From assembly GCA_019649675.1 (NCBI GenBank), contig BOWN01000002.1:124001-188000 (forward strand): a stretch of DNA of 64,000 bases, in the 5' to 3' direction. The notes under the pieces were generated by a model. It saw only the letters and a program-made list of their open reading frames with translations, ran no database searches and was not told where the DNA came from. The position numbers were made by a program, and so were the translations under genes. This document shows positions 12,101 to 23,968 of the stretch, in pieces; the first letter of the stretch is position 1; each line of letters starts with the position of its first letter. The stretch comes from Cryomorphaceae bacterium (GTDB taxonomy: Bacteria > Bacteroidota > Bacteroidia > Flavobacteriales > UBA7430).

Positions 12101-14103
12101 GGGCCTCCTGAATCGTATAAAATTCCACCACAAGAAGAAATAACATCTTCTTGATCAATATTATATTCTAATGGATCAACAACAATTTCAAAAGAAGATT
12201 CTGCATTACAATCTTCAGAATCTGAAATAGTAACACTGTAAGAACCAGCAGTTAATCCATTTATAGCTTCAGTAGTTTCTCCTGTGGACCATAAAATATT
12301 AAACGGATCATTACCTAGAATAATATCAACAGTTGCAGTTGCATCTGAGGTACCCACTTCAGTTTCATAAGTGGTAATCACATCAACATCAAATCCAAAA
12401 CAAGGACCATAAGTTGTACAACCAATTTCAGCAACCCAACCAGGATATGTTACAGATAAATCTGATGTGAAAGTGATGGTCAATGCCCCAGATTCGTTTG
12501 TTGGAGATGCATAAAAAGTTTGTCCTAATAGACTTGTTCCATTTGAACCTGGAACTAAAATTGGAGATCCAACTGTCTCACCATCATAAATAGTTAAATA
12601 ATCACAACACCCTTCAAATTGAAACTCACTAAAAAATAATGAAACATATTCATCATCATTTTCAGGATAAATTGTTACAGACTGATTTTCACTATTAACA
12701 TACTGACCATCTGAGCCACCAGAATCGACAAAAATCCCACCACATGTTGTTATTTGATTTGATGAAGCGATATTGAACTCACATGACCCATCGTCCTGAG
12801 TTGCCTCAACATTATAATTAGTTGCTTCAGAATTCGTACAACCTAGCTGATTTTCACCTTCTACATTGATGAAAAAAGAAGGTATAGCATTATTTAATAC
12901 AGAATAATTTCCCTCAAGTTGAGCGTCTAATAATACATTGCCACCTGAATAGGGTAATGTCAAATTTATATCATTTGGAATTCCAAGAGGTGCAAAATTT
13001 AAAGATAATACAGATGCTAGTAATATTTCATTAATTCCGCTTTCAGATGGTATACCTGATAATGTAATATATCCAGAAGTATTTGGGCCAAAATAGCAGT
13101 TTTCTAAGCTACAGGAATATGTCATTCCACTTGGCATGTTTACAGTGCTAATTTCTAAAGAATTAATGGGGAAGTCTAGAACTTGACCATTTAGTTCAAT
13201 GGTTAAAAATTCAGGTACATCTATTTCAATAGACTCATTATAATTTTCTCCTAAAGATGCAATTGGTAGTGTAATCTCAGTATTATCTTCATTATATGTG
13301 CTCCCTTCTGGTGCTTGAAATTGTATTATTCCAACTTCAGATTCCTCATCTGTTGAACAATTAAAAATAACATTTGCATTACTACCAACATTAACACCAT
13401 TTGTAACATAAGTTGAACCATTCCCAACAGCCCAAGACGTAATATCTATATCAAATAATTCATCTCCATTAACAAGAAAGTATGAGATTGATTCATTTGG
13501 TGCTGCACCGTCAACAATAGTAGTTACTGCATCATCTCCCCATACTACAACTGAAGCTTGAGTAACCCCAAAGACAGAGACAGAACCAACAACTAAACCT
13601 GAATTATCTGCAACTGCAACAACATAAGCATCCTCTTCTAAATTTGTGGGAAAAGCCCCAACAATTTCTGATGTTAGCATCACAGTCATATTTGAACCAG
13701 TGTTACCTGTATATTGGTCAAGAATAATACAATCTGTAGATATTTCAGTTACCGCAATTTGACCAATCATACCCATGGCAGCATGAGAACCCACTGAACA
13801 ATCGTAGTTATACGATCCGACATCATTAAATGTAATAGAACCCATTTCGCCTGGAAGAGATTGAAATGGAATTGATGCTGAAGCTATTTCTTGTGGGTTT
13901 CCAAAAGATTCTCCAGTTATTGAATTGATATTAAAATTTACATCATGGGAACCACCTTCACTAATCCATGTAACCATATCACCTTGAGAAATTGTCAATT
14001 CTGAAGGAACAAATGTCATTCCTGGACCAACAATAATTGTATGAGAAATTTGAGCAATCATTGAAAATGGAAACAAGAGAAAGATATAGAATAACTTTTT
14101 CAT
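9102..14103 (-). CDS. Giant T9SS-secreted protein: cupredoxin, CUB-like, FISUMP, Cys-module array, PKD (frameshifted 3' third)
   Basis: The first 1150 codons (14103-10651) are open; beyond that the frame breaks often, but modules continue to a T9SS tail. Order: signal peptide to about residue 18; plastocyanin-like domain at 20-118 with ligand pattern H (GGSHDVNF) and C-H-M (DCSVGSHAAMGM); a domain at 260-420 shared with the 1-3673 protein; two CUB-like domains (about 447-564 and 654-764) with CCDYLTIYDGE; cysteine modules; a FISUMP domain (about 850-1040: IIGSQCWMAENLRY, SWHLPSAEEFETLL); 18 tandem cysteine modules; a PKD motif WNFGDGSYSNDFNPTYTY near 9430-9360; then the tail FDLMGREVS..PGLYSKITYDDGSHVFVK. 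It is inferred to be a cell-surface adhesion or binding protein; no catalytic domain is seen. Total length is about 1660 residues. Confidence 0.85.
9585..10975 (-). repeat. Array of about 18 tandem cysteine modules (~26 residues each)
   Basis: On the minus strand a pattern GC(T/M/I)(D/N)xxxxxYNxxAxxDDGSC recurs about every 78-82 bp. I count 18 starts between 10962 and about 9590. Each module has two cysteines about 17 residues apart and acidic D/N-rich loops that could bind calcium (inference). Unlike the 366-bp repeat upstream, these units are diverged in DNA sequence. Frame breaks accumulate inside the array. Confidence 0.85.
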
Positions 14104-14197
14104 AAAATCAACTCACATATTATTAATAAATGGCAATATACAAATACTTACTAAGTTTATTTAGCAATAATTATTCCTAAACAAATATAGTTACAAA

Positions 14198-15044
14198 TTA
14201 TTTACTGCAAGTATGAAAATTAATTAGAGAATGAATTGGAAAACGAATAAATTCTCCAATATCAAGATTATATTCTTCGCATAAAGCCTTAATAATATCT
14301 TGAAAATAAAATGCCACTGAACCAATAAATGAAATTGAATAATTATAACACAATGGATGACTTAAAATATGTGTTTCTAGATAATATTTAAATTCTTTTT
14401 GAACAAGGTCAATAACAAAAGGATGCACTTTATGAGTAACCAAAAAAGGAACATAAGAAGATAAGAACTGATTTGGACGATCTTCTTTGTACACTGATTT
14501 TAAAAACCATTTCTATCGAAATAGAATACTTTTTTGTAAAGGCTGTGTACAAATCATTCGGCAAGTTCTTATACAAATATGATCGTAATAACAATCTTCC
14601 TAATGACGCTCCACTACCCTCATCACCAATAATATATCCCAATGATGGTTTAAGAAAATTAAGAGTTTCTCCATCATAAAAAGCAGTATTTGACCCTGTA
14701 CCAAGGATTGAAACAAATAAGGATTTACCATTATATGCTGCTCTAGCAGCTGCATATAAATCGGTTTTTATAATAACATTTGCATTAACAAAAAAAGATT
14801 TTAATGAAGACTCTAAATTATCGAATGATGAAGCACTAGAACAACCTGGAGTATAAAAGTTAACTTCTGTAATTTTAGTGAATATAGCTTTTAGTTCTCT
14901 GTACGATTTTAATCTAAGCATCATCTGTTCTGAAGTAAGAAAAAGAGGATTCCAACCTTTTGTATTGAAAGAACTCGTAATGCTAACACCATCTAATAAT
15001 ACCCAATCAGCTTTAGTTGAGCCACTTTCTACAATCAAGATCAT
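14198..15044 (-). CDS. BadF/BadG/BcrA/BcrD-type ATPase, N-acetylglucosamine-kinase-like (frameshifted)
   Basis: This is an ASKHA-fold sugar kinase of about 282 residues. The phosphate-1 loop LIVESGSTKADWVLLDG is at the N-terminus, the phosphate-2 region SILGTGSNTAFYDG is in the middle, followed by GYIIGDEGSGASLGR. After a frameshift near 14490 the second half reads SYVPFLVTHKVHPFVIDLV and SISFIGSVAFYFQDIIK. In Flavobacteria this family is usually annotated as a GlcNAc kinase-like ATPase; the sugar is not determined here. It lies just before a YwaF-like membrane protein gene (gap 3 bp), so the pair is probably co-transcribed. Confidence 0.8.
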
Positions 15045-15047
15045 ACT

Positions 15048-15737
15048 CTAGCCCAGTGAAAAAGATTTCTTCAAATAAAATGGTATATATACTAAAAATG
15101 CATGCAATAATGTAGCTAATTCAAGCCCAATTATATAATAAGGCCAATCACCAATTAAGAAGGGATTATTAGCTATAGGTTTTTAGCTAAATACATATAA
15201 TTAGCACCTAAAAGGTGGTCAATAATAGCTACTATAAATACGAAAATTTGAAGATAAAAAAAGGATTTTAACCAGGCATTTTTTCTTGGTCTCATGCCAA
15301 GAACAAAAATACAGTAAATAGGTGCAGCGACTAAGCTTCCATGAACTAAGAAAAAATCTATTAACAAAAATAAATTTGCCCCATGAGTTAGTTCAGGTGT
15401 CATCAAGGAATGAAAACCACCGACCATTCCAATAAATAACAGAAGCTCAAAGGCAATTTGATTGTGAGTCAAAAGTAAAAATGTAGTATTAAACAACATT
15501 AATCGACACAAATGAAAAGGAAGTGAATCTTCAAGTGTCCAAATACCTTCATAAACAAAATAACTTTGAATTAATATGTATTCAAAAACCATCAAAAGAG
15601 CAAAAAATTTAGTAAACTTAGATTTAAATATTTCGGATTGGTTACGTGGAATAAAGACAAGTAATAAAATGAAAAATAATGTCAATATATTCCAAAAACC
15701 ATTCAACTCCAAAAGGAGAAATTACCATATGATTCAT
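15048..15737 (-). CDS. YwaF/TIGR02206-like integral membrane protein (frameshifted)
   Basis: About 230 residues with six or more hydrophobic segments. Family landmarks: SPFGVEWF at the N-terminus, LPFHLCRLMLFN, IGMVGGFHSLMTPEL and, past a frameshift at 15175, NPFLIGDWPYYIIGLELATL. The upstream start at 15737 is chosen because FGVEW is conserved and only reachable from there (a second frame change lies near 15710). Function of the family is unknown. Confidence 0.8.
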
Positions 15738-15959
15738 ACAATACCTTTATTTTATATTGACTAAATATATAAAAATTTCTTCACTACATTTGGTATAATT
15801 AAATATATAATTCGTGAGCAAATAACTTAATAATATTATTACCAACACTGATGTTTTTTTTAATTAAGTTATATTACATTGACATAACAGAATTGCAAAA
15901 GAACTAAGCATTAATTTAGTGAAAATAGATATAATTAATATAAAAAATGGTTACTAAGT

Positions 15960-16647
15960 ATGAAAAAGCAATTCATTCATAGCGCTGGAATACCCATAAT
16001 ATTTGTATTGTTAATCACAATTATTCACCTGTATTCTACATTAAATGATATAAAATTAAGTTATTGGGGTATATACCCAAGAGAAACAAAGGGCTTGAAC
16101 GGAATTATAAGTTCTGTATTAATTCATGGGAGTTGGAAACATCTTTTTAATAACTCTGTTCCGCTTTTAATTTTAGGAACAGCATTATTTTATTTCTACA
16201 AAAAGCTTGCTATTAAAGTTTGTCTTTATTCAATAATATTTACAGGTATATTGGTATGGCTAGGTGGACGTCCCTCTTTTCATATAGGAGCAAGTGGTCT
16301 TGTTTATGCATTAACATCATTTCTTTTTTTAGTGGATTCATCAGAAAACATAACAATTTAATGGCACTTTCTATGATCGTGGTGTTTCTTATGGTGGTAT
16401 GGTTTGGGAATTTTCCCTAGTAAGGATCACATTTCTTGGGAAGGCCATTTGTTCGGAGCTGTTAATGATTATTTGGGCTTTATACTACAAAGATGAAGGC
16501 CCAAAACGTAAAAAATATTCATGGGAACTAGAAGAAGATGTTTTGAAAAGTCTAGATGGCATCGAAGTTTATTATGAAGACGTTCCTATAATTTACACTG
16601 ATAAAAGATCGATTGAATTGAAATACGAGTATAAACAAAAAACTTAG
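15960..16647 (+). CDS. Rhomboid-family intramembrane serine protease (frameshifted)
   Basis: Membrane protein of about 228 residues. SVLIHGSWKHLFNNSVPLL carries the rhomboid HxxxN loop, HIGASGLVYAL the catalytic serine (GASG), and after frame changes near 16350 and 16420 HISWEGHLFGAV the catalytic histidine. A hydrophilic C-terminal tail (WELEEDVLKSLDGIEVYYED) ends at KQKT. Both catalytic residues are present, so it should be active in the inner membrane. Substrates are unknown. Confidence 0.85.
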
Positions 16648-16677
16648 AAAAAAATGGTCATTTATAAAAATCTAGAA

Positions 16678-17033
16678 AAAGAAAAGCTCCATCATAAGCC
16701 GGATTCTGTTTCCCAAAAGGGCCTCTATCATTTATCTTCGGACTTATCACTAAGCACCTTTAGCGGTCTACCCTCAAGATCGAGCGAGCAACTCTTATTC
16801 AAATTGAAACCTTGGTATACTGACCTTTCACCTTATAAGGTTTGCACAGCTATCTTAATCACTTAAGATACTGGTGAGCTCTTACCTCACCTTTTCATCC
16901 TTACCCGAAGGCGGTTTTTTCTGTTGCACTAGCTGTCATTAAAAATGCCTAGCCGTTAGCTAGTATAACGCTCTATGGTGTCCGGACTTTCCTCTTCAGT
17001 TATGAAGCGACAGAGTCAGGAGCTTTTCTTTTT
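16678..17033 (-). ncRNA. rnpB: RNase P RNA, bacterial class A
   Basis: Read on the minus strand the region starts with GCTCCTGACTCTGTCGCTTC, continues with the universal GAGGAAAGTCCGGACACC (near 17000-16980), and ends ACAGAATCCGGCTTATGA near 16700. AAAAGCTCC at the 5' end pairs with GGAGCTTTT at the 3' end to close helix P1. Length of about 350 nt fits. The ends are estimated to within a few bases. Confidence 0.95.
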
Positions 17034-17094
17034 ACAAAGCTACAAAGGATTGATGAATAATAAGAAATGAATTCTAAAAACTAAACACTAAGAT

Positions 17095-17874
17095 CTATTT
17101 AAACCTAATTTCACTGGCACCCATCCCATAAATATTTACATCTGCCGGACCGACTTTAATATCAGGAAATAGACTTAAGTAATTGTATATTTCATTTCGT
17201 AAAACACCTTTTCCAACGCCGTGTATAACAACTAAAAAGGCTCATTATTGACCAATGCTTTATTAAATCTTTTCTAAAACTAGAAAGTTGAATACTTACA
17301 ATATCAAAATTAGACAAACCCTTCCAAGATTCAATAAGGTTCTCTATGTGTAAATCAATCTCGTGATCATGAAAAACTTGATGAAGCTTGATGGGATTTA
17401 GAAACCTTATTAGATCTTTTATTCTCATCAATCTTATTTTGAAGCTTCAATTGTTTGTCATCAACTTCAATATCTCGTAACCAAATTTTTTCAATCTCCA
17501 AACGATTTACAGGGATAGTAAAACCGCTTCAATTTCAATCTCATAATTATTTTCAGGAAGTATTGCAACAACCTTTCCCTTTTGAATTATCTCCCATAAA
17601 GTTCACCAAATCGCCAACCTTGAGTTTTTATAATCACTTGCATTTCTGTATAAATTTGGAAATCCATCAATACTTCGATCAGTTTTTTTAACTGGAAAAA
17701 TATGTTTACCCTCTACTTTTGGAATATGAGTAATACGTATAATTTCACTAACAGAAACACACATTTCAATTCCTTTACACTCAACCAATACTTGAGAAGC
17801 ACTAATACAATCAACAACTACGCCTTTTAAAGACTCATTTAAAAATGCAATTTTATCTCCTTTTTATATAACAT
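17095..17874 (-). CDS. DUF2027 / Smr-domain protein (frameshifted)
   Basis: About 260 residues. The N-terminal part (GDKIAFLNESLKGVVVD, then VEGKHIFPVKK) matches the DUF2027 architecture of Bacteroidota. The C-terminal part is an Smr domain: EIDLHIENLIESWKGLSN, then VVIHGVGKGVLRNEIYNYL with the HGxGxGxLR motif, ending MGASEIRF. Smr domains cut or bind nucleic acids in other proteins, and here the motif is intact. Frame changes occur near 17860, 17600, 17430 and 17245. Confidence 0.8.
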
Positions 17875-17878
17875 TATC

Positions 17879-18898
17879 TTAGTACACCTTTAGCAGACAA
17901 AGCATTTTGAAATCTTTTTGCATTTCTTTTATGATCAGACCAAGATTTAGTGAAATTATGATAACCAGAAAAATCTTCTTTGGACACAATAAAACATAAT
18001 CATGTTTAGTGTGATTAAGAACTGATAGCAAAGATGACATCTCTGGTATACATATAGGATTTGGAGGTAATCCTTTAAAATAATAGGTATTGTATGGAGA
18101 TTTTATTTTTAAATCCTTTTTAAGAACTCGCTTAATAATCAAATCAAAACCTTCTTTTTCTTTCATCGCATAAATTACTGTGGGATCAGATTGCAACTTC
18201 ATTCCTTGTTTTAATCTATTCATATACAAACCTGCTACGATAGGTTGTTCGTCAGTTTTAGCAGTTTCTTTTTTAACAATAGAAGCTAAAACAGACACTT
18301 CATGAGGACTTAAACCAATATCCTTTGCTTTTAATAATCGATCTTGGGACCAAAACCGATTGTATTCTTTTTGCATGCGCTCCAAAACTCTACAGGTGTT
18401 ATAGTCCAGTATACTTCATAGGTGTTAGGAATAAAAGTTTACGAATAGAGGCCTCATTAAAATCATTTTTAGAATAAAATTGTTCATCTCTGAACGCATC
18501 GAGTAAATCAATAGAATCAGCTTCAATTTGGTAAGATAATTTACCTGCCAAATCATAAATTGTAGAAGTATTGTTAAAAATAATATTCAATGGTTTTTGA
18601 GCTCCTAATCTCAACATATTTACTAATGAATTAAGATCCATATGAGAGTTTACCAAATACCTTCCAGGATAAATTGTTTTGTAATTTTTCTTTGAACAAA
18701 ATACATCAAATACAACTTCATTATTTAATAAATTATAAGATCTAAGTGTATCCTTTAATTCACTAAACTCGTTCCGATGGAACAAGTATAATCTGATCTC
18801 TTTTGGTTAAAGATGAAAAATATGATGATAAATATAGACACCTAAACTAAGAGCTAACAAAAGCAAAATAACAAACTCCTATAAACTAATTTCTTCAT
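17879..18898 (-). CDS. mltG: Endolytic murein transglycosylase MltG (frameshifted)
   Basis: A membrane-anchored YceG-like lytic transglycosylase of about 340 residues that cuts nascent glycan strands. The single N-terminal membrane segment ([14 protein letters not shown]..) is followed by a LysM-like region, then the catalytic motif LASIVKKETAKTDEQPIVAGLYMNRL (E in KKET), LQSDPTVIYA and SPYNTYYFKGLPPNPI. The start ATG overlaps the stop of the GNAT gene by 4 bases (ATGA), supporting start and operon. Frame changes occur near 18850, 18790, 18395 and 17980. Confidence 0.9.
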
Positions 18899-19412
18899 TT
18901 TAACTGATTCAAAAATTGAAATTCTATTACATCTAAAAATGTCCGTTCCTAAAACACCAATCTTTTCTAACGCCAATTTGCATAAATCCTGCAGCTTTAA
19001 ACAATTTAATACTCATTTTATTATCTACTGTAACACTACAATACAACTGATGCATGCCCAACCTGTTAAAAGCATATTCTTTCATAATTGAAATTAGCTT
19101 CAGACCCATAACCTTTAGATCTGTATTTTTCATCTATTATTATACCAATTGCTGACCTCCTATCTATTGCACAATAATCAAATAAATCAACACATCCAAT
19201 CGAGTTTCCCTCATTGTCTTCAAGCATGAACCTAAATTGACCTGCTTGCTGAATATCTAGATGTGCTTGAGAAACATATTGTTCTAGAATATATTTTGAA
19301 AGAGGAACTTTAGATAAACTTACCTGATTTATTTCAAGATTATTTTCCCAAAGAAATAAAAGGTTGCATCTTCAGGTTCTAAAGCTCTGTATTTTAATCT
19401 ATACTTAGACAT
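18895..19412 (-). CDS. GNAT acetyltransferase, RimJ/RimL-like (frameshifted)
   Basis: About 172 residues in the GCN5-related fold: [13 protein letters not shown] at the start, [21 protein letters not shown], then the acetyl-CoA loop [45 protein letters not shown], ending [15 protein letters not shown]. Start ATG lies inside the 3' end of dapF and the stop overlaps the mltG start, so dapF-GNAT-mltG form a tightly coupled unit. The acetyl acceptor is unknown. Confidence 0.85.
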
Positions 19413-20177
19413 CAACTTCTCCTTTAAAAACAAATTTAGTAGGACCAATAAGATGAATATTAGAATATTTACTTCCAACTTTAGAAAATAAAACTTCAAG
19501 CTTACCTCCTAAAACATTAACATTAACTCTATCAATATTTAATAAACCCGACTCGTAAGCTGCAATTGCAGATGCAATAGCACCAGTTCCACAAGATAAA
19601 GTCTCGTCCTCAACACCTCTTTCATAAGTCCTAATAAAATTCCATTTTTGATAACTGTACAAAATTTACATTTATTCCGTCTTTAATATAATTTGAAGAA
19701 TTGCGAATGGAAGCTCCTTCATGTTTAACATCAATTTCTGAAACAGTGTCCTTGAAACAAATCAAATGAGGTGAGCCCGTATCAATTTTCCATATATTAT
19801 TTTGCTCCTCAATTAAAGTTACATCAACCATTTCTATTGATACCAAACCATTTTCAAGAATTAGTCCTTTATGCATTCCGTCATAGGCTAAAAATTTACA
19901 TCTTATTCTGAATCAATTCAATTTCTTTTGCAAATGAAACAGCACATCTTGCTCCATTTCCGCACATATTCCTAAAAGCCATCTGCATTATAATATATCA
20001 TCTTAAAATCGGCATCTAAGGTTTTCTCAATAATAATAAGTCCATCAGCACCAATACCATACCTTCGATCACAAATTTTTTCACACTTGATTGACTGAAA
20101 GAATAACTATTATTATAGTTATAAACCATAATAAAATCATTGCCTGTACCATGATATTTACTAAACTTTAACCTCAT
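19405..20177 (-). CDS. dapF: Diaminopimelate epimerase (frameshifted)
   Basis: Converts LL- to meso-diaminopimelate for lysine and peptidoglycan synthesis. The two catalytic cysteines are visible: MCGNGARC near 19965 and ETLSCGTGA near 19595. Other landmarks are [12 protein letters not shown] at the N-terminus, TGSPHLICF and [12 protein letters not shown]. Length of about 257 residues matches DapF. The frame changes near 20100, 20000, 19890 and 19645. The stop overlaps the downstream GNAT start. Confidence 0.92.
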
Positions 20178-20328
20178 AAATATTACTATGAAGACGAAAA
20201 TATAACTAATTGTCCAAAATTCAATATCTAAATGAGTAGAATGAGTAATATGCGTCTATGCTACACTTTTATAATTAAAAATAAACTAATTTAATAGCGA
20301 AAATTTTAACGAGTTTCAAAAATCTAAT

Positions 20329-21758
20329 ATGACTAACTATAAAGAAGAATTAAAAGCAAGAATTTTAGAAGAAAGGGCAGCTATTAATTTAATTAAAATT
20401 ACAAGTGATCTATCATTTGAACGATCAATTGAACTTACAATTTTCAGGAATCAATTAATTGACAAAAGATCTAGTGAAATACTTAACCTTCATGAATATG
20501 CTAGGCTTTTGTAGAAAAACCTATAAACATCAAAGATACTCTAGCAATAGCAAAGGCTATTGCTGAATCAAACATAGCTGCATCGAAAATTGACATAGGA
20601 AACTGACCTTTGAGTGGATAAATGAAAAAGATTCGTTTAAAAATATCAAAGGCTTTATAACTGATAAGTTAAAATTTATAGGTGATGTAAATATTCAAGT
20701 TAAACCTAAAGATGTTATCTTATTTGGATTTGGGCGAATTGGTCGTCTTCTAGCTCGTGAATTAATGTCTCAAAAAGGTAAGGGAGAACAGCTTAGATTA
20801 AGAGTTATAGTTTTACGTAATATTGACGATATTAGTATTAAAAAGAGCTCTTTACTCAGTACAGACTCAGTTCATGGAAATTTCCGGAACAGTTATTACA
20901 GATCTTGAAAATAAAGCATTAATCATAAATGGTCATTCAGTAAAACTTATAAAGGCTTCAAATCCTGAAGAAGTAGACTATACAAAATATGAAATTAATA
21001 ATGCCTTACTTATTGATAATACAGGAGTATATAGAGATAAAAAAGCATTGACAAGACATTTAAAAGCTGCAGGTGTATCAAAAGTACTTCTTACTGCCCG
21101 GAAATGAAATACCGAATATTGTTTTGGAGCGAATCATTTAAAGTATGACATAAATTCATTTGACATCTTCTCGGCAGCATCATGTACTACAAATGCTATT
21201 ACTCCGATTCTTAAAGTCGTGAATGATAAATTAGGAATTGAAAAAGGACACATAGAAACTATTCATGCATATACTAACGATCAAAATCTAGTTGACAATA
21301 TGCATAAAAAAGAAAGAAGAGGTCGAGCTGCAGCATTAAATATGGTAATTACCAATACTGGTGCAGGAAAAGCAGTTGTAAAAGTTATCCCTGAATTAGA
21401 AGGAAAATTAACTGCAAATGCAGTAAGAGTTCCTACTCCCAATGGATCACTAGCAATCCTAAACTTAACTCTTCAAAAACCTACTAATGTAGATGATATA
21501 AACAACATTATGAAGCAAGCTGCATTAGAAGGAGAATTGGTAGAACAAATTAATTACTCATTATCAAACGAACTGGTATCTACAGATATAGTAGGAAACA
21601 ATGCTCCAGCAGTTTATGACAGTCCTGCAACAATATCATCTAAAGATGGCAAAAGTATTGTACTATACGTTTGGTATGATAATGAATATGGCTATTCAAG
21701 ACAAGTAATGCGTTTAGCTAAATATATCTCTAATGTCAGAAGACCAATGAATTACTAA
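20329..21758 (+). CDS. Glyceraldehyde-3-phosphate dehydrogenase, long form (frameshifted)
   Basis: This belongs to the long (about 475-residue) Bacteroidota GAPDH lineage with an extra N-terminal helical region (FRNQLIDKRSSEILNLHEYA). The Rossmann motif [19 protein letters not shown] follows, then the catalytic cysteine in SAASCTTNAITPIL and the C-terminal VWYDNEYGYSRQVMRL. Frame changes occur near 20510, 20600, 20860 and 21110. A separate 334-residue type I GAPDH lies at 27549-28549. Long and short forms often differ in direction or cofactor preference, but this is not readable here. Confidence 0.88.
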
Positions 21759-21768
21759 GCTAAACTAT

Positions 21769-21796
21769 AAGCCTCTTTACTCAAAGGAGGCTTTTT
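21769..21796 (+). terminator. Rho-independent terminator after the long GAPDH gene
   Basis: AGCCTCTTT, a short loop and AAAGGAGGCT pair with one bulge, followed by a run of five T, 11 bases after the stop codon. Confidence 0.75.
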
Positions 21797-21856
21797 AACT
21801 TTAGTATTTTTATGAAGAAATTAACATTAATTAAATAAGATCAAATTAATACTTAA

Positions 21857-22558
21857 ATGAATAAAGAAGAATTAAATCATGTTTTTAAGCATAAAACATG
21901 GAACGAAATAAAAACCAAAGACTCTTGGCAACTATTTAAAATCATGTCTGAATTTGTAAACGGGTTTGAAAAAATGTCAAAAATTGGCCCTTGTGTTACA
22001 ATTTTTGGTTCTGCAAGAACTGATAAGAATAATCAATACTACAAACTTGCAACTAAAATTGGTAAAGAATTATCAACGCATGGTTATGGAGTCATTACTG
22101 GAGGTGGACCAGGAATAATGGAAGCTGGAAATAAAGGGGCTAAAATGGGATCCGCACCCTCAGTTGGACTAAATATTGATTTACCATTTGAAGCGCATAG
22201 TAACAAATTTATCGACAATGACAAAGACATCAATTTTGATTATTTTTTTGTAAGAAAAGTAATGTTTGTAAAATACTCACAAGCTTTTGTAGTAATGCCT
22301 GGCGGTATGGGAACTTTGGATGAATTGTTTGAAGCATTAACTTTAATTCAAACTAAAAAAATTGATAAATTTCCTATTATTTTAGTGGGAAGTAAATTTT
22401 GGTCAGGTCTAATTGAATGGCTAAATAATACTTTGATTAAAGAAGGTACTATAAGTGAAATAGATTTAAAACTAATTTCAATTGTTGATACTGAATCTGA
22501 AGTAATTCAAATAATTGACAAATTTTATGAGAACTATTTACTTAAACCGAATTTCTAA
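21857..22558 (+). CDS. LOG-family (TIGR00730) Rossmann-fold nucleotide phosphoribohydrolase
   Basis: Intact, 233 residues. GPCVTIFGSARTD opens the Rossmann fold, GVITGGGPGIMEAGNKGA follows, and MPGGMGTLDELFEALTLIQT is the LOG signature (PGGxGTxxE) with the catalytic glutamate. Characterised homologues release the base from nucleoside 5'-monophosphates or hydrolyse pyrimidine nucleotides; the bacterial role is often unclear. It is downstream of a terminator, so it probably has its own promoter. Confidence 0.88.
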   Translation: MNKEELNHVFKHKTWNEIKTKDSWQLFKIMSEFVNGFEKMSKIGPCVTIFGSARTDKNNQYYKLATKIGKELSTHGYGVITGGGPGIMEAGNKGAKMGSAPSVGLNIDLPFEAHSNKFIDNDKDINFDYFFVRKVMFVKYSQAFVVMPGGMGTLDELFEALTLIQTKKIDKFPIILVGSKFWSGLIEWLNNTLIKEGTISEIDLKLISIVDTESEVIQIIDKFYENYLLKPNF

Positions 22559-22628
22559 AATTAAAAGGTATTAAAATATAAATTGCTTTTCGTTATTTTC
22601 ATTTAAGTAAAATGATTCATTTTTAGGT

Positions 22629-23840
22629 TTAAGATAAGTTATCGTCATACATTACATAACTCTCTAAATATCTATAACTATTTTTAAGTTTCCCATTCTC
22701 ACATATAGTTGCCCTTTCAATTACATTGTTTAAATCATCACCTATTAAATTTGGCATTACGTATGCTAACAAATTTTGCCCAAAACCTATAGAAGCATCT
22801 TTAGGTAATTCACAAGGCAAATTATCAACTGCCATAACTGTTATGACATCTTGCTTTCTATAATCATCCTCTGTCTCTGTATCAGGATTATAACCATATA
22901 TAGGTTTAGTTATAGAAGAACATCTTATTGTACTTGCAACTGGACCATCAATATCGCATGAAATATCTGCAACTGTTTTAATTTTAAAATCCTTTGATTT
23001 TGCATCATCTCGAGTAAATAAAAAAGGAGAATCTGCTGAATAATAATGTCCTGCAATAAAAAACTCAGCTTGCTTAGCAAACTTCATAAAATCTGATTTA
23101 TATGCTTTTGGATTACTATAAAAATCAGTCTTACTTCCCTTTTTTCCATCAATACGTGAATTATAATCCATTGTATTTAGGTGAACAAAAACTGCCTGAT
23201 CAAAATTCTTATTTAAAAAATCATCTTTTGAAACTTCTTTTATTCCAATTATATTTATGAGTTCTAGAATTCCGTTTCCTACTCTACCAGCACCAGTAAC
23301 AATAATCTTCATCTTTGGTAAATTAATTTTTTTCAATTCTAACTCCATCTCCTTTCTGTCTTTGCACATATAAGCTGGCTTTAAATCATATATTCCAGTG
23401 TGCTTTCCAATAGCTAAAAAACCATTATAACAACCTACAATTCCAGCGTATCTTCCAAAACCAATTATTCTTTTACCATTAATATCAGTTAAAACTTCAT
23501 AATCAACCATTTTAATATTTAATTCTAACATTTTTTTAAGCAACTGTCTATTATAATGTTGCTCTTTAATGGTATGCGAAAAATATAAATACGTTTTTTC
23601 TGGAATCAAATCATTAATTGGTACTTCCTTTACCCCCAACAAAATATCACAATCCGATAAATCTTCTTGCATATTAATACCAATAGAAAGATATTGGTCA
23701 TCACTAAAACAACGAATTGGACTAGGTTGAACTACTAGATCAACATTAGGATATTGTTGTTAAATTGAACATTGATTTGGACTTAACACAACTCGTCTAT
23801 CTGGCGGTACCTTCCCTTCTCTTAATATTCCTATTTTCAT
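22629..23840 (-). CDS. Saccharopine dehydrogenase (LYS1)/alanine dehydrogenase-like NAD(P)-dependent enzyme (one frameshift)
   Basis: About 403 residues. The N-terminus MKIGILREGKVPPDRRVVLSPNQ is the AlaDH/PNT N-terminal domain, joined through one frameshift near 23750 to a long open frame. That frame shows GRYAGIVGCYNGFLAIG, the nucleotide-binding loop IIVTGAGRVGNGILE and ADISCDIDGPVASTIRCSSI, typical of L-lysine-forming saccharopine dehydrogenase homologues. The physiological substrate in Bacteroidota homologues is uncertain. It is convergent with the LOG gene. Confidence 0.75.
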
Positions 23841-23968
23841 TAGATTGTGCTATTTTGAATTTCAAAAATACAAATTTGTCAGCATTGACCAATTCCAAAA
23901 ATCAATCTAATGGAAATTGCATTTAGAAATCTGAAGATGTATCTTTGCTTAAGATCATTGAAATCAAG

